In this document: positions 23,811 to 35,833 of the stretch, one piece after another
How the letters are laid out: each line of letters starts with the position of its first letter
How positions within the stretch are numbered: the first letter of the stretch is position 1
Source of the DNA: Hoplostethus atlanticus
Lineage: Eukaryota > Chordata > Actinopteri > Trachichthyiformes > Trachichthyidae
Direction: 5' to 3'
Length of the DNA: 64,000 bases
NCBI GenBank assembly: GCA_034670405.1
Contig: JAXDDX010000048.1
Location: forward strand, 1,364,001-1,428,000
Position numbers and translations under genes: made by a program
The notes under the pieces: generated by a model
What the model was told of the DNA's origin: nothing
Database searches by the model: none
Seen by the model: only the letters and a program-made list of their open reading frames with translations

Positions 23811-26800
23811 TTCACTGTCTTCTGCATAGTGTTTCCCAGCCCAAGTATGACATAAATCAAATATGGCCACGGTGTGAATAAGGCCAATTGTCCTATATTG
23901 TAACAGTGAGTGTTCATTGGTGAGAATCCTCCTTAATTAGGTGGCAGCAGGCTAACTGAATGATAAAATAGATGATGGTTTTATCCTGCCATGGCATTAA
24001 TAGGCCTGCCCTCTTTCTTTCTGTCATTTTCTTTCTGGGCCAAGTACTATAGAATTCACCAAAATAATGATACAATAGTGACTAAGCATGAGATAGATGG
24101 CAGGGGGAGGGATCTCACAATGACTGGAACTCAGTGTATGAAGACAATAATGAGGGGGAACAAAGAAAAGCTTTTCTTTTAGGGGCTGTTACAATGAGGG
24201 ACTGATTCGGTGTGTACATGTGATTATGCCCTCGTGTTGTGGCACACTCACACTGAATCAACCCCAATGGCTGTTAAAGCATGGGTGGGATTTTATTCAC
24301 CATGACTCTACTGAAATCTTCAACTCTGATGACCCAGGTTCAATTCCCAACTCATGCCAAGAGGTTTTCTACTTTGAATTAATTTTTCTTTTTCATTTTT
24401 CAAGTTTTTCTTATTTAGTCATGTAAAACCTTACCCTAAACTTAACCATTAGCTTACCTTTCGCTAGACAAACATGCATGTCTAATGCGTGAAATTGTCA
24501 TGTTCACTTTATTTATGTCCACAACGTGTAATCTGCGTTTCATTTTGTGCTAAAAAGACTTTGTCCAGACTTGTTGGTTAAAGGACTCCAGCACACCAGG
24601 CGATGATAGAAAAATGCATCAAATTCTCTGCAAATATAATTCTGATTTAGCCTGCACATCAAGGAAGAGTAAAAAAGAACTCAGTCAATGTCAGTAAAAC
24701 AATTTAGAATTATGATACATGAATTTTGATCTATGAAAGAAGGCAAACTCACTGTTTTACTTGCCAATTTACACAGGGTGATTGGAATTTGTCCTTCATC
24801 TTGCATAGCTGTCCCACACACACGCACACACATACCTGTACACTTCCACTCCAATATGTTCTAAGATTCCAGGCTTCTCTCAAATGAGTTATGGTGTCCA
24901 GTTTGTATATGGACTGTTAGTACTGTCTGATGGGGAAGCAGGCAGCCAAAAGTAGCAGGTCCTGACCTAGTCCCTGATGTCTATGGTGCCCTCCAGTAAG
25001 CATAGTAATACAATGAATATTGCAACCAATTATTTTATTTTTTATGTATTTATTTTATATCTAATTTTTACCCTGTTACATTTTCAGATATAATACAAGG
25101 TTGAAACAAATTCAACCAAAGGCTCAAGTGAGCAATAAATACTTTGGATGTTTTTAAATACAAAGCAGATAGAACACAAGAAAAATAGATAATATCTAAG
25201 AGATCTATTCTAAGTGACACATTGAATTCAAATTCTTTCTTTATTTCTTGCTTCAGTTCAGAGTGTTTTCTTAGTAAATACATTTAACTTATCATTTATA
25301 TTCCTCATACAAATCAATAAAATATTTGTTAATACCCATAAACAAAGAGGCAATGTGAAATACACATTCTTGAGTGGGCATTTAACTAATACACATAATT
25401 AGAATTCCACTGAGTTAAAGAATTTCCATGTCATTCTCGTGGCCGAAGACAGTTGAGCTTTCTGGGTGGAAAACTGAAGCTGCTTCACTGACTTTGTGGA
25501 CCCATACATTTGTCATTTGAATCAACACATAAACCCCATTACAGCCCAATGGGCTTCATGTATTGGTTCAGAACTGTTACTAGAATATAAAGCTCATTCA
25601 CGGTTCCACAAAGTATAGCCTAGTGCCCAGTTTTCCACCCAGACGACATGGACTAGACTGTCCTAGTTCCATTGGAAAGAGCAGATTCAGTGCTATTCCC
25701 CATTTGTCTACCAGAGAAATGTTGATAATGTTGTCATGGAAATAAATCATACTGCCAGTGAGACTCAGAGTTAATATGCTACAGCATTCAGTAACATTAT
25801 GCATCACTCCATCTCCCACTGTCTCCCGAGTGTGGCTGTACAGGTCCTTCACCTTTTTCATTTTGAAATATCTAGAAAAATAAAAAAGAATACTAACACT
25901 CACACACACTGTTCTAGTCAAGCCAGTATATGATAACTGTGGTGTGGCACGGTCAATTGGTGAGTATGTTGGTACTGGCGTATAGCACAGATGTAACTGT
26001 ATTTTCTGAATTGTATTCCCACAGTCTTTGACCAAAAACACACCGTGGTGGGCAAAAGCGAGAAGTGTGAGCTTCTTGTCAGTATCAACTCAATGTCAAA
26101 CTTAGGCAATCAGATATAGGATAGGATAGTTTCCTTTTGAAGTGAAATCCTCTCACATAGGTACGCTAGTGAAATCATTTCACTAGTGTGCGAGGGTTTC
26201 ATTGGCCTATGTGAAAATGTTTCACAATGTATGAGGGCTTCACAAGTGTATATGAGCATAATACATTTCAGTATAATGTCCCTGTGTTCATGAGAGTGTT
26301 TCAGTCGTCACTTCATAGCATACACTTGCCTTTATTACAAGGCAAGTGAGATGATGAGAGGGGTAGAATTTGCATTTATGTTCGTCATCCGGCAAAGCTA
26401 TAACCAAGCAAAGCTATGTCCAATTGTTGTGAATTGTTCAACTTGAATGTTACTCTCTGAAAACATTTTAGTTTTCCCACTCAATTCAAAGTCATTTCAG
26501 TCTCGTCATTGTTATTTAAAGTTCACCATGCTTGGCTTTTGACACACCTTAGTCGTGTAAAATATTGTTGACAAATATTTTTCAACCTAATTTTGTCCAA
26601 AATTTTAGAAGTTGTTCTCCTCCCCTTGCTTTTCTAAAAATGTGCCTTCTTGGGAATCCTTTGCCCTTCTCTACACCCTTCACAATTGTTCTACAATTAT
26701 TTTATGTTTGCTTTTTAATCCACAGAGAAAGTAGCATAATGTTGGGAGCCAATATCTTTATTAAATACATTGATTCGTTTTATTTAAAGTATCATTATCA

Positions 26801-28128
26801 TCCATTTGCCACATGAAAAAAAGGTTGTTTTTTTTGTCTTAGTAGGAAGGGCCGAGCCACCGTGTGCTAAATCTGGTCATTCTATGTTTAGTGCCTTCAT
26901 GCATATTTTTATTAGGGTGTGTGTTGCCTCTTGCTCTTCATTTTCACGGGTTTGCAGGAAGGGAATAACTGTAGGTCAAGGTTTTACTCAACATAAAATG
27001 GATCTTTGGAGGTTTCCCTGTCTTCAGAGCCAGTCCCTACAGTAGATGCTGTTCGTTGCTGGCAACTCAGGCATCTCATCATCTCTTTTCTTGCCTCCTA
27101 ATATTTGCCATAACCACTGCTGCTGTAGTAATAATTCCTATGGGTACTATCACTTCTCCTCTGTCATTATTTGTGGTGCCTTCCATTGATAGATAAGCAG
27201 TATGCTGAAATTTGGGTTATTGGTTTAGCCTAGTCAGTTATTAACTGGATTTCCCTTTCATTGCCTTTCTACTAGATCATTTGGGATAACTTAAAATGTA
27301 ATATTGATTTGATGAAATTGGTCAGTAGACAGCAAAGACAACACAGGAGAAACCGTCTGTGACTGACCACCAACTTTTCAACACAGAAATGACACATGCT
27401 TGAGGCCGTTGAGGCTAGGTAATTCTGCACGGGGTTAAAATGAATGAATACCTCCTACCCTCCTACTCAGGAGAATCCCATCCAAATAGCATTTTGATTC
27501 TCAGAGAGTTTCTCTTATTATCATTCAGGACCTTCTCTGTTGCCCTCCCAGAGGAAAAATCTTTTGCTCAGAGTTGTCTTTTCTTCATCTCCTAAGAAAT
27601 GGGGAAGATCTCAATTTTGTCTCATTTTGTGATCACCTTCATCTGAAATGTTTCTAAAACCCCCTTAGGTGAAATGAGGAGATAACAGAAAGAGAGAAAG
27701 GATTCTTGAGACTTTATGAGATCAATGTGAAGATGCTACCATGTGACATATATAATGATAATCATCTCCTGCTATATGGCTGTTGGCCCCATGGTTCAAT
27801 AGGAAAATGCAACAGTATTGAGTTTTCTTTGAGATCTTTCTCTGATCTCATGGTCTCATATTCAGGAAAGTTAAATAAGACCAATAAGATCAATCAGATC
27901 ATTTGGAGATCTTATATACATATGAGTTGACTTCTTGGATTTTGCTTTCCTATGGGCTAACTCAATGCAATGAATGAATAAATGCACCTCTTTTGATATG
28001 CCGCCATACAGATAGTACTTTCTTCTTTGACTTTATAATGCCGATTTCTATCTGTCAACTTTTGACTATCAGGGGGCATTGTAATATTCAAAGTATTTAG
28101 TATGGAGTGACTTTGCACATGTCCTTGC
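23811..28128. other. no gene recognised
   Basis: AT-rich, probably intronic. It contains an inverted-repeat pair (25461-25476 with 25628-25643), a short palindrome at 26173-26193 and a GATC-rich patch at 27710-27930. A GGTTCAATTCCC box-B-like sequence at 24339 has no convincing box A. No coding exon signature seen. Confidence 0.5.
25461..25643. repeat. inverted repeat with 16-bp perfect arms
   Basis: TCTGGGTGGAAAACTG at 25461-25476 and its exact reverse complement at 25628-25643. The enclosed 151 bases are unique. Could be a small MITE or a chance remnant. Confidence 0.5.
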
Positions 28129-28408
28129 AGTGGAAGCCTAGAGATTAGAGAAGCAGGCTTGTTACCAGAAGGTCACCTGTTTGAATCTCTGGGCCAGCTG
28201 GGAAAATCTGCGTGGAGAAAGTTCATGAAAATACTTTCATTTCTCTCAACAGCTACCATTGAGCTGCTCTTAACTAAGTATTAGTATTAGTAAAAGGCTG
28301 TGGTTGTACTGGATAGTTCCCAGTATGAATGTGTGAAACTATATGAATGTGAAGCAGGGTGTTGCTGGAAAAGTGCATGGAACTCCGTCCACTCTCCCTG
28401 GATAAAGG
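28129..28408 (+). mobile_element. tRNA-derived SINE, diverged
   Basis: A box-A-like AGCCTAGAGATTAGAGAAGC and box-B-like TGTTTGAATCTCTGG are followed by GAAAATCTGCGTGGAGAAAG, CAGTATGAATGTGTGAAAC and GGGTGTTGCTGGAAAAG, then CCCTGGATAAAGG. I know this order from an abundant percomorph SINE. Promoter boxes are degraded. Confidence 0.55.
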
Positions 28409-28705
28409 TTGATACGTTTAAAATACAAATGTAAGTCCAATAAGAGAAAATCTAGTTTGTAAGAGTTTTCACCCCCTTGACTCATTGTCATTGGGCTGAA
28501 TTGTCTCACTGGAGAACAATTGAAGGTAAAATAACTCTGTAGGACTGTAGGACTTCAAAGTAGACTTTGCTTTAAACTAGGTCATTTACACACACATGCA
28601 TGCACAAGGACAGACGTGGAAAAATCTGCACACATACACACTCAGCTTTGAAGGTTGAGGCGCTCACTGGGAGCTCAGGCAGAATTTTTTTAAATTTTTA
28701 TTTTT

Positions 28706-29070
28706 TTAAATGGTTTAAAGACCCACTTTTACTCTGTGGCCTCTCAGTGCGACTGATGTGTTTTATCTGCTTTTTGAAAGTATTTTTTTGGACTTTTTCA
28801 GTTGTTTACTGCTATGTTATTGTTTTTCTTTCAACCTTGTGTTAGGACAGCAAAACCCATTGCCATTTGTAAAAAAAACAACAACAACAAAAAAACGTTT
28901 TAAGACCCACTTTTACTCTATGGCCTCTCAGTGTGAATGATGTGTTTTATCTGCTTTTTGAAATGTAGTGGTCTTGCTTGGCTCTTTTAGATTGTTTACT
29001 GTTACTTTATCTTTTTCTTTTAATCTGAAATTTTGAGTTAAGGCGCTATATTAATAAAGCAGACTAGACA
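28706..29070 (+). mobile_element. two tandem LINE 3' tails
   Basis: AAGACCCACTTTTACTCTGT...GTGTTTTATCTGCTTTTTGA at 28718 is repeated at about 28903 with few changes. The second copy ends GGCGCTATATTAATAAAG, a CR1/L2-type 3' terminus. The two copies are joined by an A-rich stretch (28870-28896). Confidence 0.5.
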
Positions 29071-29380
29071 TGAATTTTATCTAATGTAGTTGGCTAGTCC
29101 AGTTCTCCCAGTATAAGGTATTAGGCTATAAAAGGTCATGTATATCTGAACATCTTTGTTTCCAAGAGATCTATTCTATTCCTTTCCTGTTAATGCAAGT
29201 AAAACAAATTGCATACACTGGTACTTGTTGAGTATGGAGGGTGATGCAGTCCCTTGGTCAGCGCTGTTTGACGATGTGGTCTGATATATTATTACTATGC
29301 ATCCTCAGGCTTCTGCTCTTTCCCTACGTAATAGAAATTCAAATAGGCATGTCAGATCCAACTCTGATTCAGACCGGCAA

Positions 29381-29492
29381 GGAATTTATAATATGGGTGT
29401 CTCCCTGCCTTCCACCCAATCCATGGTGGGATAGGCTCCAGCACCCCTGCCACCCTAAAAAGGAATAAGTGGGTAGAGAAAATGAATGAATA
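29381..29492 (+). repeat. LINE/RTE-like 3' tail fragment
   Basis: GGGATAGGCTCCAGCACCCC followed by GGAATAAGTGGGTAGAGAAA and ATGAATGAAT is a common 3' end of a fish retroelement. It lies about 130 bases before the acceptor of apba1 coding exon 1. Confidence 0.5.
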
Positions 29493-29649
29493 TAAATGTA
29501 TTTTATGTGTGATTAGATGTGTGATGAGTCTTTTTGGAGACTTGAAGTACATTAATCTGCTATTTCTCCCTCTCCTTTTGCTCCTGCCTTCTCATTTCCT
29601 CCCTTTCTGTCTATCGCTCACAGCTCTGACCTGTGTGAGGCGACTGCTG

Positions 29650-29664
29650 ATGATGGACTCCTAG
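29650..29664 (+). CDS. short upstream ORF in the apba1 5' UTR (MMDS)
   Basis: Two adjacent ATGs followed by GAC TCC TAG lie 40 bases before the apba1 start, inside the same exon. The 4-codon frame is out of frame with apba1 and ends before its ATG, so ribosomes could reinitiate. A translational effect is inference only. Confidence 0.3.
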   Translation: MMDS

Positions 29665-29703
29665 ATCCTTCCCCTGTCACCTTTGGGCCAATTCCAGACA
29701 GCC

Positions 29704-31278
29704 ATGAACCCCCAGGAGGCGGAGCTTGGCCAGGAGATGATGGAGGAGGCTGATGCCCCTCCCCGCTACCGCCACAACAACCACAACGGCCGGCCTCGCA
29801 ACCACGGCAGCCAGGAGAAACGCTACAGACGCTCCGAGGTCCCCGGTGGAGGCGGTGCCGGTGGCAGAGCCAGGGGGGCGCCGCAGCGTAGGCCCCAGGA
29901 GGAGCCGGACGCCGAGCTGCACCATGGGGCGCAGTCTCCTCCGCAGCCCCAGCAGCCCCAGCCAATTCCCCGGCCCGGAGTGACGCGCTACCGCCGACAG
30001 GGCGACAGTGAGGCCCGGATCAGAGCCCAGCAGCAGAGACACAGACAGAGGCAGCAGAGAGAGGCCGAGAGAGCACAACAGTTAGCACAGCAGCAACTGG
30101 AGAAACAACACCATGCAGAGATAAACCAGGAGGACGAAAGAGAGCGGGATGATTCAGTTTTGGCCCGCTCGGCTAGCACCGAGAGCGGCTTCCACACGCA
30201 CACGGACCGGGCCGAGGGCGATGACGGCCTGGTGATGATGTCTCTGGAGCCCGAGGGCCAGCCAGAGGTGGAGGACGAGGTGGGGAACTATGGAGTACAG
30301 CTACGCCCTGAGGCGGAGGGGTACACTGAGAGTGCAGAGGCTGAACAGCAACACCTCCAACCCCACCCAGACTACCCTCCTCAGCCCCCGCCCCTCCCAC
30401 GCGAACCCCTGCCTGACATTCAGCACCCCCAGAGACAAGAAGAAGCAGAGGAGACTCTGAACACCGGGTACTCCAACTATGTCTATACCCAGCCCCTGAG
30501 CCGCTCCGGGGGAAGGGCTGATGCCTCAGCTGGGCAGAGCTTGGACTTTTCAGAGGCCGGACCAGCGGACGAGGCCTACTCTGAACCATATGACATTTAC
30601 TCACTCTCCGAACATGTTTACGAGGAAATCGGTGATGCTTCCTCATCGATTTCCTCCTCTGCTGATGGGGCTGAGCGCACCGAATCTCTCCAGCAGAGGA
30701 GGGCAGGGTTTCGACTGTTGGAGGGCCGGGCTGGAGGTGGAGATCACCACCAGCAGGAGGCGGTAGGCTCCCGGCTGCGCCACTACGATGAACGCTCAGA
30801 TGGCGAGTCGGATAGCCCTGAGAAGGAGGCCGAGTTTGCCCCATACCCGCGCGCCGACAGCTATGACCAGGATGAGGACATCGACAGCATTGTGGCCGAG
30901 GTCAAAGAGAGCCTCAGCTCTCAAAGCCTCCACCGGGCCGCCGCCGACACCATCGATGAAGAAAACGAGGATTTACAGGGAATAGAAAAACCCCAACCTG
31001 AATCCGAAACAGATTACCCACCTGCAGCCGACAAAAACCACAAAGCCACCAAGACTGTCAGCCCTTCAGAGGAGCCCACTGTCATGAGGAACAGTCAGCA
31101 GAAGCGGGACGCCATATCTTTGGCCATCAGGGACATTAAGGAGGCCATAGAGGAGGTGAAGACCCGCACCGTGAGATCTCCTTATACACCAGATGAGCCT
31201 AAGGAGCCCATCTGGGTGATGAGGCAGGACCTGAGCCCCACTGCTGAGTGTGACCTGCAGCCGTCACTCAGCGGCGAC
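29704..31278 (+). CDS. apba1: apba1 coding exon 1: N-terminal Munc18/CASK-binding region
   Basis: Encodes residues 1-525. The acceptor CACAG at 29619-29623, after a long pyrimidine tract, opens the exon. The first in-frame ATG is 29704 (MNPQEAELGQ). A TTG at 29683 is also in frame but is unlikely to be a start. In order: a basic, Gly/Pro/Gln-rich stretch; a coiled Gln/Arg-rich segment; the family motif LARSASTESGFH; a Pro-rich patch; EPYDIYSLSEHVYEEIGDA at about residues 294-312, matching the Munc18-interacting region; HYDERSDGESDSPEKEAEFA; and the block KRDAISLAIRDIKEAIEEVKT leading to EPIWVMRQD (residues 501-509), the CASK-binding peptide of Mint1. The exon ends on a complete Asp codon before GTAAGT. 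GC content is far higher than in flanking introns. The Gln/His tracts look expanded relative to mammals. Confidence 0.95.
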
Positions 31279-31934
31279 GTAAGTAGCGTTTGGTTTAGGA
31301 TTTCTTATTGATGATCTTTCTTCTTCTTTCTTTCTTTTTTTTTTTATTGAGTCATATGGTTGTTGGGGTGACACTTTTATGCTTATTATGTTAGTCACCT
31401 GTTAATCTGCGTTAGGTTACTTCATTGACATTGAAACATCATTGAAACTGATAACATTATGATGGAAAGATTACCTCTACTATCTATCTACTACTATCTA
31501 CTATGTATTCCATCACCCTCTTTTGAACAGTATGAATAGACCGCCCACCTATTGTGTGTGTCGAGGTGTGTGTTTGGATATGCATGCCGTCTTTATTTCT
31601 GTATTTGTGAGCGTGCCATTATGCAAGACTGTGAAAAACACATTCTTCACCATCATAACCAGCCTTTGGCCAAAGAGAAAAGAAACAGACAAGTGCCACA
31701 CAAGACCTATATGTGTCTAATTCTAGAATACTACTACAAAACAGCACAATCCCCAAACCCCAGAGAAAAAGAAAGGGATTTTTGTGTTAGGAGAACAACG
31801 GGCTCCTATATGGAATGTTGTCCAAATGAAGTCACTCCAACAGAAAAGCGCCAGTACACACATAGCACACTCACACACCACACCCAAGGCCCTGGTTTGA
31901 CCAGCATGTGTGTTGTTGATTGTTCTTGTGGATT

Positions 31935-32035
31935 TCAAGGAATATATTAAAGAAGCTTTGCAGTTGTGTCAGAAATCTATCAACTGTGGCTGCCACCATC
32001 ATGGAGGTCCAGTGGAGAATTGGCTGTGCACAAAT
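31935..32035 (-). repeat. dispersed repeat, minus copy
   Basis: The minus strand has GGACCTCCATGATGGTGGCA and codes WTSMMVAATVDRFLTQLQS. The plus strand at 34566-34652 has GGACCTCCATGGTGGTGCCA and codes WTSMVVPAVVDRRFATQPQS. The shared peptide pattern suggests a piece of a transposable-element coding region; family unknown. Confidence 0.45.
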
Positions 32036-32384
32036 AGTTTCTATATTTGTAACAACCAGGCCAGAAAAAGAGGATTGTGGTGGTGTGGATGTAGGTAAAA
32101 GTAGATTTGTTTCCAAATGTAGGTTACTGTGACTCTGTAAACTCGGTTCTTTAGCCCTAGTCTCTACTCCAAAACAGTTGTAGCTTGAGTAGACACTTCC
32201 TATAACTGCGTCTGAGTGCTTCCATGACTTTTTCAGACTGGTTTCCCCCACAGGTGGGCCGAAAACCATCTAATGCAATGAATGTGTGGAAAATACACTC
32301 TGCTATATACCTTTTTAAAGTAACTCATTTGTAAAATTCCCTGATTTCTTTCTTTCCCCGTCTGAAATACAATATTCGATTATA

Positions 32385-32510
32385 TTTACTTATATATACG
32401 TATATATATTATATACGTATATATATATATATTATATATATTTATATATACTTTATATACTTTATAATATTAATAATATTAATGTATTAATAATATTAAT
32501 ATTAATGCTA
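32385..32510. repeat. AT-rich low-complexity, palindromic TA tracts
   Basis: Runs of TATATA and TAATATTAATATTA, largely self-complementary. No gene. Confidence 0.8.
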
Positions 32511-33349
32511 GTCTAATCAGATCTGACACAATATTGATGAGAGCATTCACCAATACACAGGATTGGCTGTTGTAATCCCTTTGTGTCATAATCCATTGTG
32601 AGCATTCACACAGAAACCCAGTTCAGATGTCAGAAGGAATGATGACTATAGAGGACATCAGGCTACACCGTCATAAATCTACAGGACCATCAGACAGGCA
32701 ACATCATTCACTAGCCACCTAATCTAAATGCTACAGGGTTGAGTGTGTGAGTCTAGGTATGTCACTGGGGTTATCAAGTGGTCTCCTCCCATCACAGAGG
32801 TTTAGTTGATTTAGGCCCACGGCTCTTCCAGAAGGCTCAACAGTGATTTCTAGCATCCCAGAACCCCTTGACCCCCCACTCTCAACAAATACAAATACAA
32901 CTAAAACTGCCTACACTACCCTGTACCTATGCTTAGGCTTATCCTAATTCCCAACATTACTCAATTTCTGAACTCGCTATTGATTTCAACAACAATAAGC
33001 TAATGGGGCGACACTTCTGGCTTGGAACAGCCCACACAAGTTGTATCAGTAAACAATCATACCAAGAGCTGAGAACAGTGTATCACAGGTCAGTCCAGCT
33101 ACCATGTCTAAACTATCATGTTATGTAACTGTTTTAATCATACAATATTCACATCTGTTTTCATATTTTTATAATATCTTTTTAGTTTTAGTCGTAACAT
33201 GGTATCTACTAGCAACCAACAACAGATAGCATGCTACAGACAACTAAGGCTAACAAACCAACATATCAGCATACTACAAACTCAATATACCAGCAACCAT
33301 GCTACTACCACACACCCAGAGCAACCATGCTACCTGCAAACCATGTCAG

Positions 33350-33670
33350 CTAGCATGGTACAGGCAACCACTGGCTGGCAACCATTGCTGCTTCAGACAT
33401 GTCCTTTACTGCCTGCTTTACTTTAGTCTTAAAGTGGACTTGGCTACAAAACCTCGGCATCCAACCTACCTCCACAGGGCATAGCCAACCACGTTGCTCC
33501 ACTTCTTCTACTAATTCAGCATACCCAAGCATTTTCCCTTTCATATATCTAAGCTCAACAAAATCTATCAACACTATCTGCTGTGTCTCTGACCACAACA
33601 CCATGTCTGGCATTAAATTAGTGCTCACTATTTCCTGTGGGATTATCAACTTTTTCCCCAAATCTACTGC
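33350..33670 (-). mobile_element. non-LTR retrotransposon C-terminal fragment (nuclease-like part)
   Basis: The minus strand reads GKKLIIPQEIVSTNLMPDMV, LWSETQQIVLIDFVEL, then YAELVEEVEQRGWLCPVEVG. From memory the intact form is (R)PD(I/M)VLWS...(V/I)ELTVPWE...KYAEL...RGW...PVEVGCRGF, a PD-(D/E)xK-like segment downstream of the zinc knuckle in a multi-copy metazoan element. The TVPWE stretch is lost. Its upstream partner type is at 23549. Confidence 0.55.
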
Positions 33671-34565
33671 CAGCCTACAGTGATGAAATGATCAGTTCCC
33701 AGTCAAAAACAGTATAGAAATTAATCATATCTGTCAGAATTCACAGGAACCCACCTATCTAGGGGGCCTGGTGTTTTTTTCTGTTGTTTTTTTTCATTTT
33801 AATGCATTTTGAGAGAGATTTTTAACTTTATTAATTCAAGTTAATTCAAGGTAATTCATTTTTATGAGGAAAATGCATATTCACATTTGGATTTCCAATA
33901 GAGAGTTTGTGCATGTGGGTACTGCAGATATTTTAAAGTGAAAACAATGGTTGTGCACAGTTAAACTTGGAGGTTGGTTGGATAAGACTTAGAGGCACAT
34001 TGATCTCTTACCTGAACAACCCATGAGATTCAATTATTAGCTGAATCACAGCCCTCCATCTGTAAAAATAGATGGACTGCTTAACATAGTTGCTTTGATC
34101 AGTCTCCCTAATCCTAATCCTAGATTTTTTCCCTAAACGCTATGCATTGTTTTTGTTATTTTTGCATTCCAGAGCCGACTGTAGACTGTTTTACTACTAT
34201 TTATCCTCATTTTCAATTCTGATATTTATTTCAGTTGATCAATAGTATTAGTTTAGTTTCTGTTGTATTAGACTTGAACTTGGCTTTGATTTAGAGTTGG
34301 AATGAGTTTTAGTTTAAACCATGCATGGAGATAGCTTTCAAATAAGATTAACATGCATATTGACTGGACTTGACCATCACTTCGAAGCCACCTACAATTG
34401 GACCACTCTTAAACTAAAGAATAAATAAATTAATACCTTGATTGATGAATAATTACGTGACTTGTTGAATATATAGACTCCGCTAGCACCTGGGGTAATG
34501 TCACTTCATGACATTAGCACACTTCATCCACAAAGTGTGCTATGTGCTTTGTGCCAATCATCCCA

Positions 34566-34652
34566 TGATTTGCACATAGCCAAGTGGACCTCCATGGTGG
34601 TGCCAGCCGTGGTTGACAGGAGATTTGCAACTCAACCGCAAAGCCACTATTC
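34566..34652 (+). repeat. dispersed repeat, plus copy
   Basis: Inverse partner of 31935-32035; together they form arms about 2.5 kb apart. Between 34660 and 35400 I see no gene. Confidence 0.45.
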
Positions 34653-35833
34653 CATACTGTTGAGACAGCCGAGTTATGACTGCCAGAGGGTGTGTTATAT
34701 CACCCTCAAGCCCTCAAGCCCCTAGAATTGCTCTGTCTTGTTCAGCTCACAATAAAATAAAGCAGCACCCCCCTCATTTCACTGGGCTTCCCCATGCTGC
34801 TGTATCTTTACTCAGGGTGGTTATTCTAGACATTATTCTAAGCCCGAATAGCCTTTCTCCCCTTCTTTGCTTCTACACCTCCTCTAATGTATTCTTTGTC
34901 ACGTTAACCCCCCACTCCCCCTCTCTACCCCACAATGATTTATTCAGTGAGGGAGAGAAAGATGGAGGGTGAGAGAAGTTAAATAATTCAGTGAGGATCC
35001 AATAACTGACGAGGAGATCGGCTGTTTTCCTCTGCTTGTCGGGACTCAAACACACACACACACCCACCCACACTGTGGCCAGAACATACCCATAGGAGAA
35101 TCAGAGAAATATTTCACTGATTATTTGGGATATACATTAATGTTTTTAGCTTAATATTTAGATTAAGTCTAATTACATATTGGAGAATGGATATCAAATA
35201 ATGTCAGACAGACACCCTGTTGATTCCATGGTGAATTCTGATACCTGAGTGTTACCTGAGTAGGCGACCGCCTGCCTGTAGCCAGCTATTGCCAGACTAC
35301 ATTCACTATCACTCTCAACAGTAGCCGTTGTTCATCTCGGACACTTGTTGAAGGTCCTAGAAACATTAATAGATTTGGCTACAGTTGACCATTAATTGAG
35401 TGCTATGGAGAACTTTTGGATGTACCAAATAGACAAGCATGAGGAGGAACAAGCCAAGGAGCAGCAGCAGCAGCATGAGCAACAGTCTCAAGATGAGGTT
35501 TGGATATTTTGAAGAGTTTATTACGATAAGACATCCTTGATGTGTTGACGTGATGGATACAGAGGTATAAAGTCAAAGTTGGGCAAGCAGTGTCTGTCTA
35601 TTCCTTTTTAAAATAGTAGGAATGAAATGTGTGAATTAAGACATAGTCGTGTTTTTATAATTCTCATATTTATTGCATCATTGTTTTTAATTTGTTAATT
35701 GACATTAACATTAAAAAAGACTCTCAAACATCCTGGAAGACCTGGAAATTTGAAAGGCTCCTTTTTCGGTCATGGAAAATGAGAAATATTGAAATTTACT
35801 AATAGAAAGGATCTTCTATTTTAGGTGAGCACC

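Noticed and set aside
24339-24351. Box-B-like GGTTCAATTCCC suggesting a SINE or tRNA
   Set aside because: No box A at the right distance and no cloverleaf or SINE body.
26147-26205. Palindrome CTAGTGAAAT-C-ATTTCACTAG
   Set aside because: Short, AT-rich and isolated; no associated element or gene.
29618-30844. Several long frames in other phases and on the minus strand over apba1 exon 1
   Set aside because: GC-rich coding exon; these are shadows of the real frame, which alone matches Mint1.
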